64,000 nt of DNA from CAWJKP01 sp963843465. Lineage in GTDB: Bacteria > Planctomycetota > Planctomycetia > Pirellulales > Thermoguttaceae. Location: positions 310,001 to 374,000 of the forward strand of contig CAWJKP010000003.1 of NCBI GenBank assembly GCA_963843465.1, read 5' to 3'. Made by a program: the position numbers and the translations under genes. The notes beneath the pieces are model-generated. The model made no database searches. It saw only the letters and a list, made by a program, of their open reading frames with translations, and was not told the DNA's origin. Numbering within the stretch: position 1 is the stretch's first letter; each line of letters starts with the position of its first letter. Positions 26,662 to 35,504 of the stretch are shown piece by piece.

Positions 26662-27851
26662 ATGACGGCTGAGTGTCTGCGGCACATCCTGACGATCAAT
26701 AGCGGTTCGTCGAGCCTGAAGTTCTCGCTCTACCAGATGGGACCGGCGGAATCGCTGACCCTGGCCGGGAGCGTGGAGCGAATCGGACTGCGGGGAGGCC
26801 GCTTTTCCGTCTGGGAGGCCTCGGGCAAGGTCCTGGCGGAAGAGCACCCGGAGGTGGCGGATCACGACGCGGCGATGAAGCTCCTCCTTGATTGGCTCAA
26901 GCGAGATCGGCCCGAGCACGGCATCGACGCCATCGGGCATCGCGTGGTCCACGGCGGGCCTCGCTTCAGCGAGCCGCAGCGGATCACGGCCGAGCTGCTC
27001 CGCGAGCTGGACGAACTGATCCGGCTGGCCCCCGAGCATTTGCCGCACGAGTTGCGGGTGATTCGCGCGTCGCAGCGTCACTACCCGGCCGCTGCGCAGG
27101 TGGCCTGTTTCGACACGGCCTTCCACCGCCGCATGCCCGAGGTGGCCCAGCGCTACCCGCTGCCCCGCAGCCTGTGGCACGAAGGGGTGCGGCGGTACGG
27201 TTTCCACGGGCTGTCTTACGAGTATATCGTCGGCAAGCTGAGGGAAGAGGCGGGCGTGGCGGCCGAGGGGCGATTGATCATTGCCCACCTGGGAAACGGG
27301 GCCAGCATGGCCGCGGTCCGCGGCGGGGTGGGCGTCGAGACGACGATGGGGCTCACGCCCGCCGGCGGCCTGGTGATGGGCACGCGCTCCGGCGATCTCG
27401 ACCCCGGCGTGCTCTTGTACCTCTTGGAAGAGAAGGGACGCAGCCCGGCCACGGTCGACTACCTGGTCAACCAGCGGGCCGGGCTGATGGGCGTTTCCGA
27501 GTCCAGCTCCGACATGCGCGACCTCTTGCAACGCGCGGCGGAAGACCCCCACGCGGCCCAGGCCGTGGAGCTCTTCTGCTACCAGGCCCGGAAGTTTCTC
27601 GGCGCCCTGGCGGCTGCGCTGGGCGGCCTGGACATCCTGGTCTTCACGGCGGGGATCGGCGCCGGCGCCCCTCGATCCGGCAGCGGATCTGCGAGGGGTT
27701 GGAGTTTCTCGGCATCCGACTGGACGCGGACCGCAACCGTGCCGGCGGACCAGTCATCAGCCGCGATCAGAGCCCCGTGACCGTCCGCGCGATGAAGACC
27801 GACGAGGAATTGGTGATCGCCCGGCATACGTGCGAGCTGCTGCGGAAGTAG
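26662..27851 (+). CDS. ackA: Acetate kinase, one frameshift near the C-terminus
   Basis: ATG 26662 with CCGGAAG upstream. Conserved acetate kinase motifs: ILTINSGSSSLKFSLY, GHRVVHGG, RYGFHGLSYEYI, HLGNGASMAAV, TMGLTPAGGLVMGTRSGD and VFTAGIG. The frame breaks at about 27673 in a C run. One extra C restores IRQRICEGLEFLGIRLD and VRAMKTDEELVIARHT, the normal C-terminal end at 27851. The full-length enzyme would be about 396 residues, the usual size. It makes ATP and acetate from acetyl phosphate. It lies between fucosidase and the PGL/RPE fusion gene. Confidence 0.93.
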
Positions 27852-27853
27852 GG

Positions 27854-27951
27854 GTAGGGTGGGACCAGGCCGCCTTGGCGGCCGCCGGCCCACCGAAAAC
27901 TGGCACCATTGGTGGGCCGGCGCTTGCTCGCGCGAGCTTGTCCCACCCTAC
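27854..27951. repeat. GTAGGGTGGGACAAG palindromic element
   Basis: Left arm 27854-27894 and right arm 27910-27951 read GTAGGGTGGGACCAGG and GCTTGTCCCACCCTAC. It sits immediately downstream of the acetate kinase stop. Confidence 0.88.
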
Positions 27952-27973
27952 CATCATTGGCGAGACCCGAATC

Positions 27974-29413
27974 ATGGACAGACCCAACGTTGTCATCTTC
28001 AAAGACGCGGATCGCCTGGCGGAAAACGCCGCCGAGCTGATCGTCCGGGCCGGGCGGGAGGCGATCGACCAGCAGGGCCGGTTCCTGTTGGTGCTGGCCG
28101 GCGGCTCGACGCCGGAAAAGACCTACGCCCGGTTGGCCGAGCCCCAGCGGGCCTCTGCGCTGGACTGGACGAAGACCTACGTCTTCTTCGGCGACGAGCG
28201 GCTGGTGCCGCCGGACGATCCCCGCAGCAATTTCGGCATGGCCCGGCGGACACTCTTGGACCGGGTGCCCTTGCCCGGCTCGCAGGTCTTTGCCATTGCG
28301 ACCGTGGGAACGACGGCCGCTGAGGCCGCGAAAGCGTACGCCGCACAGCTAGCACGGTTGTTCCCCGGGGCTACGGGCCCATCGCCTCCCCGCTTCGACC
28401 TGGTCCTGCTGGGCCTGGGAGAGGACGGGCACACGGCCTCGCTCTTTCCCGGTGCGGCCGCGCTGGAGGTCCAGGACGCCTGGGTCGCCGGCACTCCGCC
28501 CGGCAGGCTCCCGCCGCCGGTTGAGCGCGTCACCCTGACATACCCCGTGCTCAACGCCGCGCGGCGGGTGGTTTTCTTGGTCGCCGGAAAGAACAAAGCG
28601 GCCGTGGTGCGGACGGTGATCGAGGGTCATGCGGACCGGCATCGCTATCCCGCCGCCGGGATCAGGCCGGCGGACGGCACGCTCACCTGGCTGTTGGACG
28701 AAGCGGCAGCCGGAGAATTGTCGGCTGTGCAGGAGGACAGAGAATTGTCTGCTACGCAAGTGTACTTAGCCCCTTCGATTCTCGCCGCGGACTTCGCCCG
28801 GCTCGGCCAACAGGTGTTGGAAGCCGAGCAGGCCGGGGCCAGCCGGATCCACGTGGACGTGATGGACGGCCGGTTCGTCCCCAATCTCTCCCTGGGCCCG
28901 GCGGTCGTGGCGTCGCTCCGCCCAGTGACCCGGCTGCCGCTTGAGGTCCATCTGATGGTCCGGCGGCCGGAGTCCTTTGTGGAGGCCTTTGCCAAGGCGG
29001 GGGCCGACACGCTGATCGTGCAGCAGGAGAGCACGGTCCACCTGCACCGCGCGGTGCAGCACGTGAAGTCGCTGGGCAAGCGTGCGGGGGTCGCCCTGAA
29101 CCCGGCCACGCCCGCGATGCTCTTGGAGGAGATCCTTCCTTACCTGGACCTGGTGCTGGTGATGACCGTCAATCCGGGCTTCGGCGGCCAGGACTTCATT
29201 CCCGGCACACTGGCCAAGATCCGCAAGGTCCGCCAGGCGATTGATCGGGTCCAGCCGGCCTGCGAGCTGGAGGTCGACGGCGGCATCGAGCCGCACACCG
29301 TGGCCGCGGCGGTCGAGGCGGGCGCCCGGGTGCTGGTGGCCGGGTCGGCCATCTTCCGCTGCCCCGAGGGCGTAGCCGCCGGCATGGCTCGACTGCGGGC
29401 CGCGATCGGCTGA
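27974..29413 (+). CDS. Fused 6-phosphogluconolactonase / ribulose-phosphate 3-epimerase
   Basis: 479 residues in two domains. Residues 1 to about 247 are a PGL/DevB-type lactonase with VLAGGSTPEKTY, FFGDERLVPPDDPRSNFGMA and LLGLGEDGHTASLFPG. Residues about 264-479 are an RPE TIM barrel with LAPSILAADFARLG, HVDVMDGRFVPNLSLGP, LEVHLMVRRPE, VNPGFGGQDF and EVDGGI. They would perform the second step of the oxidative branch and the Ru5P/Xu5P interconversion. The linker is coded by a direct repeat containing GAGAATTGTC twice. The start ATG 27974 follows the repeat. Fusion by sequencing error cannot be excluded, since both domains are complete. Confidence 0.92.
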   Translation: MDRPNVVIFKDADRLAENAAELIVRAGREAIDQQGRFLLVLAGGSTPEKTYARLAEPQRASALDWTKTYVFFGDERLVPPDDPRSNFGMARRTLLDRVPLPGSQVFAIATVGTTAAEAAKAYAAQLARLFPGATGPSPPRFDLVLLGLGEDGHTASLFPGAAALEVQDAWVAGTPPGRLPPPVERVTLTYPVLNAARRVVFLVAGKNKAAVVRTVIEGHADRHRYPAAGIRPADGTLTWLLDEAAAGELSAVQEDRELSATQVYLAPSILAADFARLGQQVLEAEQAGASRIHVDVMDGRFVPNLSLGPAVVASLRPVTRLPLEVHLMVRRPESFVEAFAKAGADTLIVQQESTVHLHRAVQHVKSLGKRAGVALNPATPAMLLEEILPYLDLVLVMTVNPGFGGQDFIPGTLAKIRKVRQAIDRVQPACELEVDGGIEPHTVAAAVEAGARVLVAGSAIFRCPEGVAAGMARLRAAIG

Positions 29414-29696
29414 GCAAGAAAGAGTCGTACCAGCCGGCCCCACGTCTATTCGGCCAGGAGCGTGTCTCATATCTTCTCCAGATTTGGTGGCTGTCAGCTT
29501 TTCTCGCTCTTTTCTCGTCTTTTCTGGCGCCTGTCTTACGACATCGCGGCTAGGCGTGCCCTACTCGGAGGGTTGCCCGCATCTCCTCTTGCCATAGAAT
29601 TGCCCACTGTCGTCTCGGCGATACGAGTTCAGTCGTTGGAACCGCATCTTCTAACGTGTAGCGACGCAACGCTGGTAGGTTGCAGAAGGAATACCC

Positions 29697-31025
29697 ATGT
29701 GGAGTTGGCTTCGCCTTCGCAAGAGGGCCGCTTCGGTGCGCAGAACCTTTCGCCGGTTCGTGCCGGTCCTGGAACAACTGGAACCCCGTTTGGCCCTGGC
29801 CGGAAATGTCGCGGCCGTCGTTTCCGCAGGCAGCCTGATTGTCACCGGCGATAACCTGGGCGCGGACATCACCATCAGCCAGCCTGCCGCCGGAAAGATC
29901 ACCATTGCCGGAAATGGCACCACCGTCAACGGCTCGGCCGGGCCGGTCACCTTTTCCCGCGTTACCCGGAATCTAAGTGTCAATTTCGGCAAGGGCGACG
30001 ATTCGCTCGCCTTCGATCAAACGAACCCCATTACCCTGTCCGGCAACCTGTCCATCAATGGTGGCCAAGGCAGCAACACGGTATACACGCTTCTCAGCTC
30101 TACTAGCCCCCTGAACGTCGGCGGCAACCTGAGCATCCTCAACCTGCCTGGCCCCAGCGAAGTAACCTACCTCCTCAACCTGAACGTCAAAGGCAGCGTG
30201 CAGATCCAGAACCTGGGCGGGAACGCCTACGTCGGTGTCGGCTACGCCTACGCTTCGGTCAGTAACATTCTTGGCAACCTGCTGATAGCCAACGGCCCGG
30301 GGAATTCCGACGTGACGGATCTCTCCTCCAACGTGAACGGGAACGTGCAAATCTCAAACCGGGGCACGTCCGCCAGTACCACCATCTATTCCTCGGACGG
30401 CCAGAACACCATTGGGGGCAGCCTGGAAATAATCAATGGCCCGGGGCAGGTCAGCCAGACCGCATCCTACAGTACCCAGATTGACAGTACGAACGTCGGA
30501 CAGAACCTTCAGCTAGCGGGGGTCGGCGCGGTCGAAAGTTACATTGGGCTCACCAACTCCGCAGTAGGCGGGAGCACCATCCTGAGCGGCGGGAACGGCG
30601 ACACGACGGTCCTTGTGGATAACGCAATGTTCGGCGGCGCCTTCCTGCTCCAGACCGGCAACGGTGCCGACAATGTCTCCATCGGTACAGCAGGTGCTGC
30701 CACGATTACTCGCCTTGTCCCAGAAGCGCGAACAAAAACAGTAACCGACCCAACCACGGGGCGTGTCTATGAGGAGACTTATATCGTATTCGTACCGGTT
30801 TACGAGACCATTGAGGAAGCCGGCACTCCGGTCACCTTCAACGGCCTGGTGGCGGTGGGCCTCGGGGGTGGGGACGACACGCTGAACCTGGCCCTCGATG
30901 CCGAGGTGTCGTTCCATAAGGTGGCCATCATGGACGACGAGGGCGGGCATAACACGGCCTACGTGCATACCGCCAACGTCTCCGGTGTGCCGATGCTCAT
31001 TGGCTTTCAGGTAGTAGACGAGTAG
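29697..31025 (+). CDS. LEPR-motif extracellular beta-repeat protein
   Basis: 442 residues. The basic N-terminus ends in the planctomycete LEPR motif (LEQLEPRLALAGNV), known as an export-associated signal region in this phylum. The remainder consists of short beta-strand repeats rich in Gly, Asn, Ser and Thr, such as LSGNLSINGGQGSN, NGNVQISNRGTS and LQTGNGADNVSIG, like a beta-helix. The C-terminus includes GLGGGDDTLNLALD. It is probably a surface or adhesive protein. It is monocistronic, with 283 unremarkable bases upstream. Confidence 0.75.
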   Translation: MWSWLRLRKRAASVRRTFRRFVPVLEQLEPRLALAGNVAAVVSAGSLIVTGDNLGADITISQPAAGKITIAGNGTTVNGSAGPVTFSRVTRNLSVNFGKGDDSLAFDQTNPITLSGNLSINGGQGSNTVYTLLSSTSPLNVGGNLSILNLPGPSEVTYLLNLNVKGSVQIQNLGGNAYVGVGYAYASVSNILGNLLIANGPGNSDVTDLSSNVNGNVQISNRGTSASTTIYSSDGQNTIGGSLEIINGPGQVSQTASYSTQIDSTNVGQNLQLAGVGAVESYIGLTNSAVGGSTILSGGNGDTTVLVDNAMFGGAFLLQTGNGADNVSIGTAGAATITRLVPEARTKTVTDPTTGRVYEETYIVFVPVYETIEEAGTPVTFNGLVAVGLGGGDDTLNLALDAEVSFHKVAIMDDEGGHNTAYVHTANVSGVPMLIGFQVVDE

Positions 31026-31143
31026 CGCAGGTCGGCCTTTACCTGACGGGTGGGTAGCAGACGAAGGGGCTGAGATTGTGCGCTGCTTGGTCTGGAATCG
31101 CTTTCGGCGGATTGCCCTTCCATCGTGGGCAGGCGAAAGAAAG

Positions 31144-31174
31144 GTAGGGTGGGTCGAGCGCAGCGAGCCCCACC
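31144..31174. repeat. GTAGGGTGGGTCGAGCGCAG repeat
   Basis: A 31-base palindrome. A partner-like copy occurs at 41968-41999. Nearby 31026-31184 has no gene. Confidence 0.75.
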
Positions 31175-31184
31175 ACAAGAACTC

Positions 31185-31451
31185 CTATTCAGGGGAAGGA
31201 TCGAGCCCTAATTGCCTCTTCAGGTCGTCATGGCCGACAGTGCGGCCCTCTTGAACCTGTTGGCGCGCCTGCATGAGCGATGCCAAGAACGCCGGATCGC
31301 GCTCTTGGGTGTACCACTCCAGATCGTCGTCGTCGAAAGGGACGAACATTGCCACCGCGTGCCCGTCGCGCACCACGAGCACCTCTTCCTGCTCTGCTTG
31401 CCGTACGGTCTCTTCCCAGGGCGTGTTCTTGGTCCAAGTCACAGTCTTCAT
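31185..31451 (-). CDS. Phd/YefM-like antitoxin, no adjacent toxin seen
   Basis: 88 residues. Start ATG 31451 follows CGGAGGAGCC. The N-terminal half has the antitoxin-like WEETVRQAEQEEVLVVRDGH pattern of Phd/YefM proteins, which bind DNA and partner toxins. The C-terminal half is acidic and helical (LEWYTQERDPAFLASLMQAR), as needed to cover a toxin. A toxin gene is not obvious on either side, so it may be an orphan or a domesticated regulator. The fit rests on the N-terminal pattern, so the family call is moderate. Confidence 0.6.
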   Translation of the reverse strand: MKTVTWTKNTPWEETVRQAEQEEVLVVRDGHAVAMFVPFDDDDLEWYTQERDPAFLASLMQARQQVQEGRTVGHDDLKRQLGLDPSPE

Positions 31452-31542
31452 GTTGGCTCCTCCGGCGTTGATCGGGTGGCCTTCTTCAGCACTCGCAACA
31501 CGTTGACCGCACGCCGATCTACAACGACGTTGGGTCGCGCGA

Positions 31543-31965
31543 TTATCTCTGAAAAATGGTCAAATGGCCTCCGCCCATACAGATAACTTGTTGATCGCCG
31601 TGGCCAGTGCGCCAGCCCTCATAGCCTGCCGACAGAGTCACAAACTGGATTGCAGTCATGCCGAAATGAAGACACAGGTCACCAGTGCGATCATCAAGCT
31701 CGAAGCGCTCAACGGTCTTGTCTTGGATACACGCTTTGACCACTTGGGCAGCGTCAACAGGGGCCGGGAGCCCGAACTGATGTCCGTGGTCTTCCGACGT
31801 GACCGCTATCCCGTCCGCGGTGATAAGTCGCCAAGGCGATTCCGTCGCGATGCTGCTGCCATCATCAAGGCGGAAGAACCATGAATAGTCCTTCTTTTCC
31901 ACCTCGTTGACACGCCGCCCGACCAACCATGTCATGTCTGGTTTCATGCTTTTCGACCAAACCAA
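31543..31965 (-). CDS. 140-residue protein, unknown
   Basis: A frame from ATG 31965, with an alternative ATG at 31944. The sequence is soluble in character with no signal or membrane segment. It contains TWLVGRRVNEVEKKDYSWFF, SSIATESPWRLITADG and LCLHFGMTAIQFVTLS. This pattern, a two-layer beta protein with aromatic strands, resembles immunity-type proteins of several bacterial families, but I do not recognise a specific one. It lies 91 bases upstream of the antitoxin-like gene and may be in one operon with it. Confidence 0.6.
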   Translation of the reverse strand: MVWSKSMKPDMTWLVGRRVNEVEKKDYSWFFRLDDGSSIATESPWRLITADGIAVTSEDHGHQFGLPAPVDAAQVVKACIQDKTVERFELDDRTGDLCLHFGMTAIQFVTLSAGYEGWRTGHGDQQVICMGGGHLTIFQR

Positions 31966-32012
31966 CGGATGTTCTATCGCACAGAATCGGGTTGCCTTGT
32001 CCTTGAGGGTGT

Positions 32013-32573
32013 TCAGAGATAGTCGCCAAACAACTCCCGGCCGGGCCGGGGAATGACGATCTCCGAGACCAGCAGTCCTCGCTGCCGGACCTCGTCGGCG
32101 GCGGCCTGCACGCCGGCGCGGACGTCGGCCACGGCGCCGGTCATCAGGAGCAATCCCTTGCCGCCCAGGGCCATGGCCACGTGGATGCGGAAGAGCGTTA
32201 CCCGGGCGGCCTTGGCGGCGGCGTCGGCGGCGGCCAGGACGCTCACGCCGCTGAAGGTCTCGATCACGCCCAAGGCGCCTTCGTGGTCGTGGTTCAGGGT
32301 CACCGACTGGCCCAGGGCCGGAAAGACCGACTCGTGAACGTTGGGGATCACCATCTGGTCGATGATCGAGTCGGGCGCCGCATTCAGGCCCGCCTGCATG
32401 GCCGCCTCGACGTCGCTCACCGTGCCGCCGATCACGATCAGGTACTTGCCCGAGCAGATCGTCCGGGCGATCAAGAGATCGACCGCGGCCGCCTTGAGCA
32501 TGTCGTCCTCGATCTGGTAGCCGATGCCGATGCTGGATAGTTCGATCGCGCCGATGGATTTGGCAGTGGCCAT
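32013..32573 (-). CDS. Tandem-BMC shell protein, PduT-like
   Basis: 186 residues with two BMC domains in tandem (about 5-90 and 98-180). The first carries ICSGKYLIVIGG, with Cys40 at the place where PduT holds its iron-sulfur cluster in the trimer pore. The second has TLFRIHVAMALGGKGLLLMT. The C-terminus (VIPRPGRELFGDYL) also resembles PduT. Such trimers form pore facets of bacterial microcompartments and may pass electrons. The PduS-like gene lies directly upstream on the same strand, so they probably work as an electron-transfer pair. No other shell genes are visible in this window. Confidence 0.92.
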   Translation of the reverse strand: MATAKSIGAIELSSIGIGYQIEDDMLKAAAVDLLIARTICSGKYLIVIGGTVSDVEAAMQAGLNAAPDSIIDQMVIPNVHESVFPALGQSVTLNHDHEGALGVIETFSGVSVLAAADAAAKAARVTLFRIHVAMALGGKGLLLMTGAVADVRAGVQAAADEVRQRGLLVSEIVIPRPGRELFGDYL

Positions 32574-32599
32574 GTTGGGTCTCTACTATTTCGCAACTT

Positions 32600-32658
32600 G
32601 TACGTCAGGCTTTCCAGCCTGACCCAACAGACGGGTCAGGCTGGAAAGCCTGACGTAC
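32600..32658. repeat. Hairpin repeat between pduS-like and pduT-like genes
   Basis: Arms GTACGTCAGGCTTTCCAGCC and complement with an 8-base loop. Confidence 0.85.
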
Positions 32659-32662
32659 GTTC

Positions 32663-33991
32663 TTATCGCTCGATCCAAAGCACGCCGCCGCTGATCGAGG
32701 CGACCGTGCCGTCCAGCGAGGCGTGTACCGCCGCGCCCAGGGCCGGCTTGCCGTTGGCCGACGGGGGCCGGCCCAGGAGCTGACCCTTGGTCACGCGCTG
32801 GCCCACGCCGACCACCGGCTCGCAGGCCGTGCCCAGGTGCTGTTTGAGTTTCACGCCCACCTTCTCGGCCGCCAGCAGCCGGTCGTCCAGCGGGCCTTCG
32901 TTGTGGAAGCGGGCCAGGCCCAGTTTCTGGATCAGCCGCGACATCGGCGCCTTGCGGTTCTCCAGGTGCATCTCGGGCCGCCGGGGATTGAACGGCGGGT
33001 TCTCCCAACGCTGCTTCTGAGCCGCCAGCCGCCGCTTGTTCTGCGTGCAGACGTTCTTGGGGTCCAGGTCTTCCGGGCAGGAGTAGAGGCTGCAAAGATT
33101 GCACTCGCAGCAGAACGAGGCGCCGATCACGTTGGCCTCCCCTACCAGGTTGAACTCCAGGCTCCGCATGGCCCGATGGGGCTCGATGGGGTGCCCCAGC
33201 AGCCACCGCGGGCAAAGCTCGGTGCAGAAGCTGCACTGGTCGCACGCGCTGCGGCCGATCCGCGTAATCTGCTGCCAGTCCTGCCGGCGACGGCGGACGA
33301 CCACGTGGTCCGAGGGCAGCACAATCACGCCGCCGGTGGTCTTGTCGACCAGGGCCTCGTGATGGTCTTCGAGGTAGCCCATCATCACGCCGCCGACGAT
33401 GTAGTTGGCGTCCGGCACGCTCGGGCCGCCGGCCGCCGCCACGCACGCCTCCAGCGTCACCCCGACCGGGACGCGGAGCGTCACCGGCCGGACCACGGCC
33501 CCGGCAATGGTCAGGAACTTCTCCGTCACCGGCCGCTGGGCCGCCTGGGCGACGTTGAAGGCCGTCTCGACGTTCATCACCACGGCCCCCACAGCGAGCG
33601 GGATCCCGCCGGGGGGGATGACGCGATGGAGCACGTCGTAGACCAAGATCAGCTCGTCGCCAGCCGGATAGGCGTCGCGGAGCGGGACAATGTCCATGTT
33701 GGCAGCCAACTTCGGCTGCAGGGCTTCGATCACGTCGACATACTTCGCCTTGATGCCCACCGTCCCTCGCTGGGCGCCGACCAACCGCATTCCAACCGCC
33801 AGCCCCTCGACTACTCCGTCGGCATACTCGCGCAGGACCTCTTTGTCCTTGTGCAGCAGGGGCTCACACTCGGCCGCATTGATGAGCACGGTGTCGGCCC
33901 TGCCGGCCAGCTTGACGTGGGTTGGAAATCCGGCCCCGCCCGCCCCCACCACACCGGCCTCGGCAACGTCTTGGATGGAAATCTTCGTCAT
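32663..33991 (-). CDS. PduS-like/RnfC-like iron-sulfur flavoprotein
   Basis: 442 residues. ATG 33991 is chosen because the frame upstream runs through repeats. The N-terminal half follows the NADH/FMN-binding fold of RnfC/PduS with VAEAGVVGAGGAGFPTHVKL and NAAECEPLLHKDKEVL. Two ferredoxin-type clusters are seen: CDQCSFCTELCP (about 260) and CCECNLCSLYSCP (about 310). The C-terminal part has the biotinyl-lipoyl-like SLDGTVASISGGVLWIER. In Pdu systems this protein reduces cobalamin and docks to PduT. Here the PduT-like gene is next, supporting a paired function in a microcompartment. Confidence 0.93.
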   Translation of the reverse strand: MTKISIQDVAEAGVVGAGGAGFPTHVKLAGRADTVLINAAECEPLLHKDKEVLREYADGVVEGLAVGMRLVGAQRGTVGIKAKYVDVIEALQPKLAANMDIVPLRDAYPAGDELILVYDVLHRVIPPGGIPLAVGAVVMNVETAFNVAQAAQRPVTEKFLTIAGAVVRPVTLRVPVGVTLEACVAAAGGPSVPDANYIVGGVMMGYLEDHHEALVDKTTGGVIVLPSDHVVVRRRRQDWQQITRIGRSACDQCSFCTELCPRWLLGHPIEPHRAMRSLEFNLVGEANVIGASFCCECNLCSLYSCPEDLDPKNVCTQNKRRLAAQKQRWENPPFNPRRPEMHLENRKAPMSRLIQKLGLARFHNEGPLDDRLLAAEKVGVKLKQHLGTACEPVVGVGQRVTKGQLLGRPPSANGKPALGAAVHASLDGTVASISGGVLWIER

Positions 33992-34070
33992 GCTGGTCTC
34001 GAAGGATCTTGTGCGTACCGAACGAGTATAACCTCCCCGGTTTTTGCAGGCCAAGAGGATAATCGACGCG

Positions 34071-34249
34071 TGGGGTGGGACAAGCTCGCGCCAGCCAGCG
34101 CCGGCCCACCAAAACAGAGTGGCTAGTGGCCGGTGGTCAGCGGCCAGCGGCCGGGACAGGCAGAGCCTAACCTCTCTAGCCCCTGACCACTGGTCACCGA
34201 CCACTTCCGGTGGGCCGGCGGCCGCCAAGGCGGCCTTGTCCCACCCTAC
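34071..34249. repeat. Nested GTAGGGTGGGACAAG palindrome with inner GTGGCTAGTGG arms
   Basis: Outer arms 34071-34110 and 34210-34249, inner arms 34120-34147 and 34178-34206. Same architecture as 21030-21206. It covers most of the gap 33992-34320 between divergent genes; no gene. Confidence 0.85.
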
Positions 34250-34320
34250 TTCCGGCAAGCGAGACTGCCCGGCTAGCGGTCTTGACCTGAGGGCCTGAAA
34301 AACAATAAGTTGGGCAAATC

Positions 34321-35376
34321 ATGGGCGCAACCGGCAAAATCTTCGTTACGGGGGCCACAGGCTTCATCGGAACGCGGCTGGTCCAGGCCCTGACGGATCG
34401 GGGGGAGAAGGTCCGGGCGCTCTGCCGGCGGGAGCGGCCGGAGGCGCCGCCCGGGTTCGGCTGGCGGGACGGCGGCCCGCTGGCGCGGCCGGGGGTAGAG
34501 TTGGTCCACGGCGACATCACGGATCGGGAGTCGCTGCTAGGCGGCATGGAAGGCTGCGATCGGGTCTTCCACCTGGCCGCTTACGCGAAGAACTGGGCCC
34601 GCGACCCGGCAACCTACGACCGGATCAATGTCGAGGGCATGAACAACGTCTTTGATGCGGCGGAAAAGCTGGGGGTCTGCCGCGTGGTCTGGACCTCGAC
34701 CCAGCTCACGCTCGGTCCCAGCCGGCCGGGCGAAGAGCGCGGCGAAGACGCGCCGCGGATCAGCGAGCACTTCCTGACCGATTATGAGCGGACCAAGACC
34801 ATCGCCGAGAGGCAGGCCCTGGAACGTGCGGGCCGCGGATTCCCCCTGGTGATCGTCAACCCCTGCCGGGTCTACGGGCCGGGACCTTTGACCGAGGGCA
34901 ATTCGGTTTCGCACTTGATCGACCAGTACGACCGCGGCAAGGTGCCGGTGCTCTTGAACCGCGGGGTGAACGTGGGCAACTGGGTGCTGGTGGACGACGT
35001 GGTCCAGGGACATCTGTTGGCCATGGACAAAGGCCGCGTCGGCCAGCGCTACCTGCTGGGCGGCGAGAATGCCTCGCTGAAACGGTTCTTCCGGCTGATC
35101 GACCAGGTCAGCGGCAAGCGGCACTTTCAGGTCCCCATGCTACGGTTCGGCCCGCTGGTGTTTGCCTACCTGCAGAAGAAGCGGGCGGACTGGTTCCACG
35201 TCTACCCGCAGATTACGCCGGGCTGGATGCGGACCTTCGTCACCGACTGGGCCCATAGCTCGAGAAAGGCCGAGCAAGAGCTGGGCTACCGGCCCACGCC
35301 CTTGGCCGAAGGATTGCGCATCACCTACGAGTGGCTCCAGCGAGTGCGAAAGGAGCAAGGCGTTTGGCGGGAATGA
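34321..35376 (+). CDS. NAD-dependent epimerase/dehydratase (HpnA-like)
   Basis: 351 residues, extended SDR family. The N-terminal FVTGATGFIGTRLVQAL is the Rossmann dinucleotide motif. The catalytic Tyr-x-x-x-Lys is in DYERTKTIAERQAL. Further motifs are VIVNPCRVYGPG and NWVLVDDVVQGHLLAM. The order resembles dihydroflavonol reductase-type and HpnA-like proteins of hopanoid or sugar metabolism, but the substrate cannot be read from the sequence. The next gene is a membrane protease in the same direction, with a palindromic repeat between them. Confidence 0.88.
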   Translation: MGATGKIFVTGATGFIGTRLVQALTDRGEKVRALCRRERPEAPPGFGWRDGGPLARPGVELVHGDITDRESLLGGMEGCDRVFHLAAYAKNWARDPATYDRINVEGMNNVFDAAEKLGVCRVVWTSTQLTLGPSRPGEERGEDAPRISEHFLTDYERTKTIAERQALERAGRGFPLVIVNPCRVYGPGPLTEGNSVSHLIDQYDRGKVPVLLNRGVNVGNWVLVDDVVQGHLLAMDKGRVGQRYLLGGENASLKRFFRLIDQVSGKRHFQVPMLRFGPLVFAYLQKKRADWFHVYPQITPGWMRTFVTDWAHSSRKAEQELGYRPTPLAEGLRITYEWLQRVRKEQGVWRE

Positions 35377-35394
35377 ATTGCACGATTTCCGACT

Positions 35395-35481
35395 GTAGGG
35401 AACGCTCTCCGTCGCGTTCCGTGAACTGCTAACAGTCGCTTTTTCGAGGGCAGCGGAACGCCACGGAGGGCGTTCCCTACA
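35395..35481. repeat. Inverted repeat, GGGAACGCC family
   Basis: Second copy of the element at 3228-3314, with one degenerate arm (TGTAGGGAACGCTCTCCGTC). Confidence 0.85.
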
Positions 35482-35504
35482 GAGGTTCGGCAGGAGCAAG
35501 ACCA

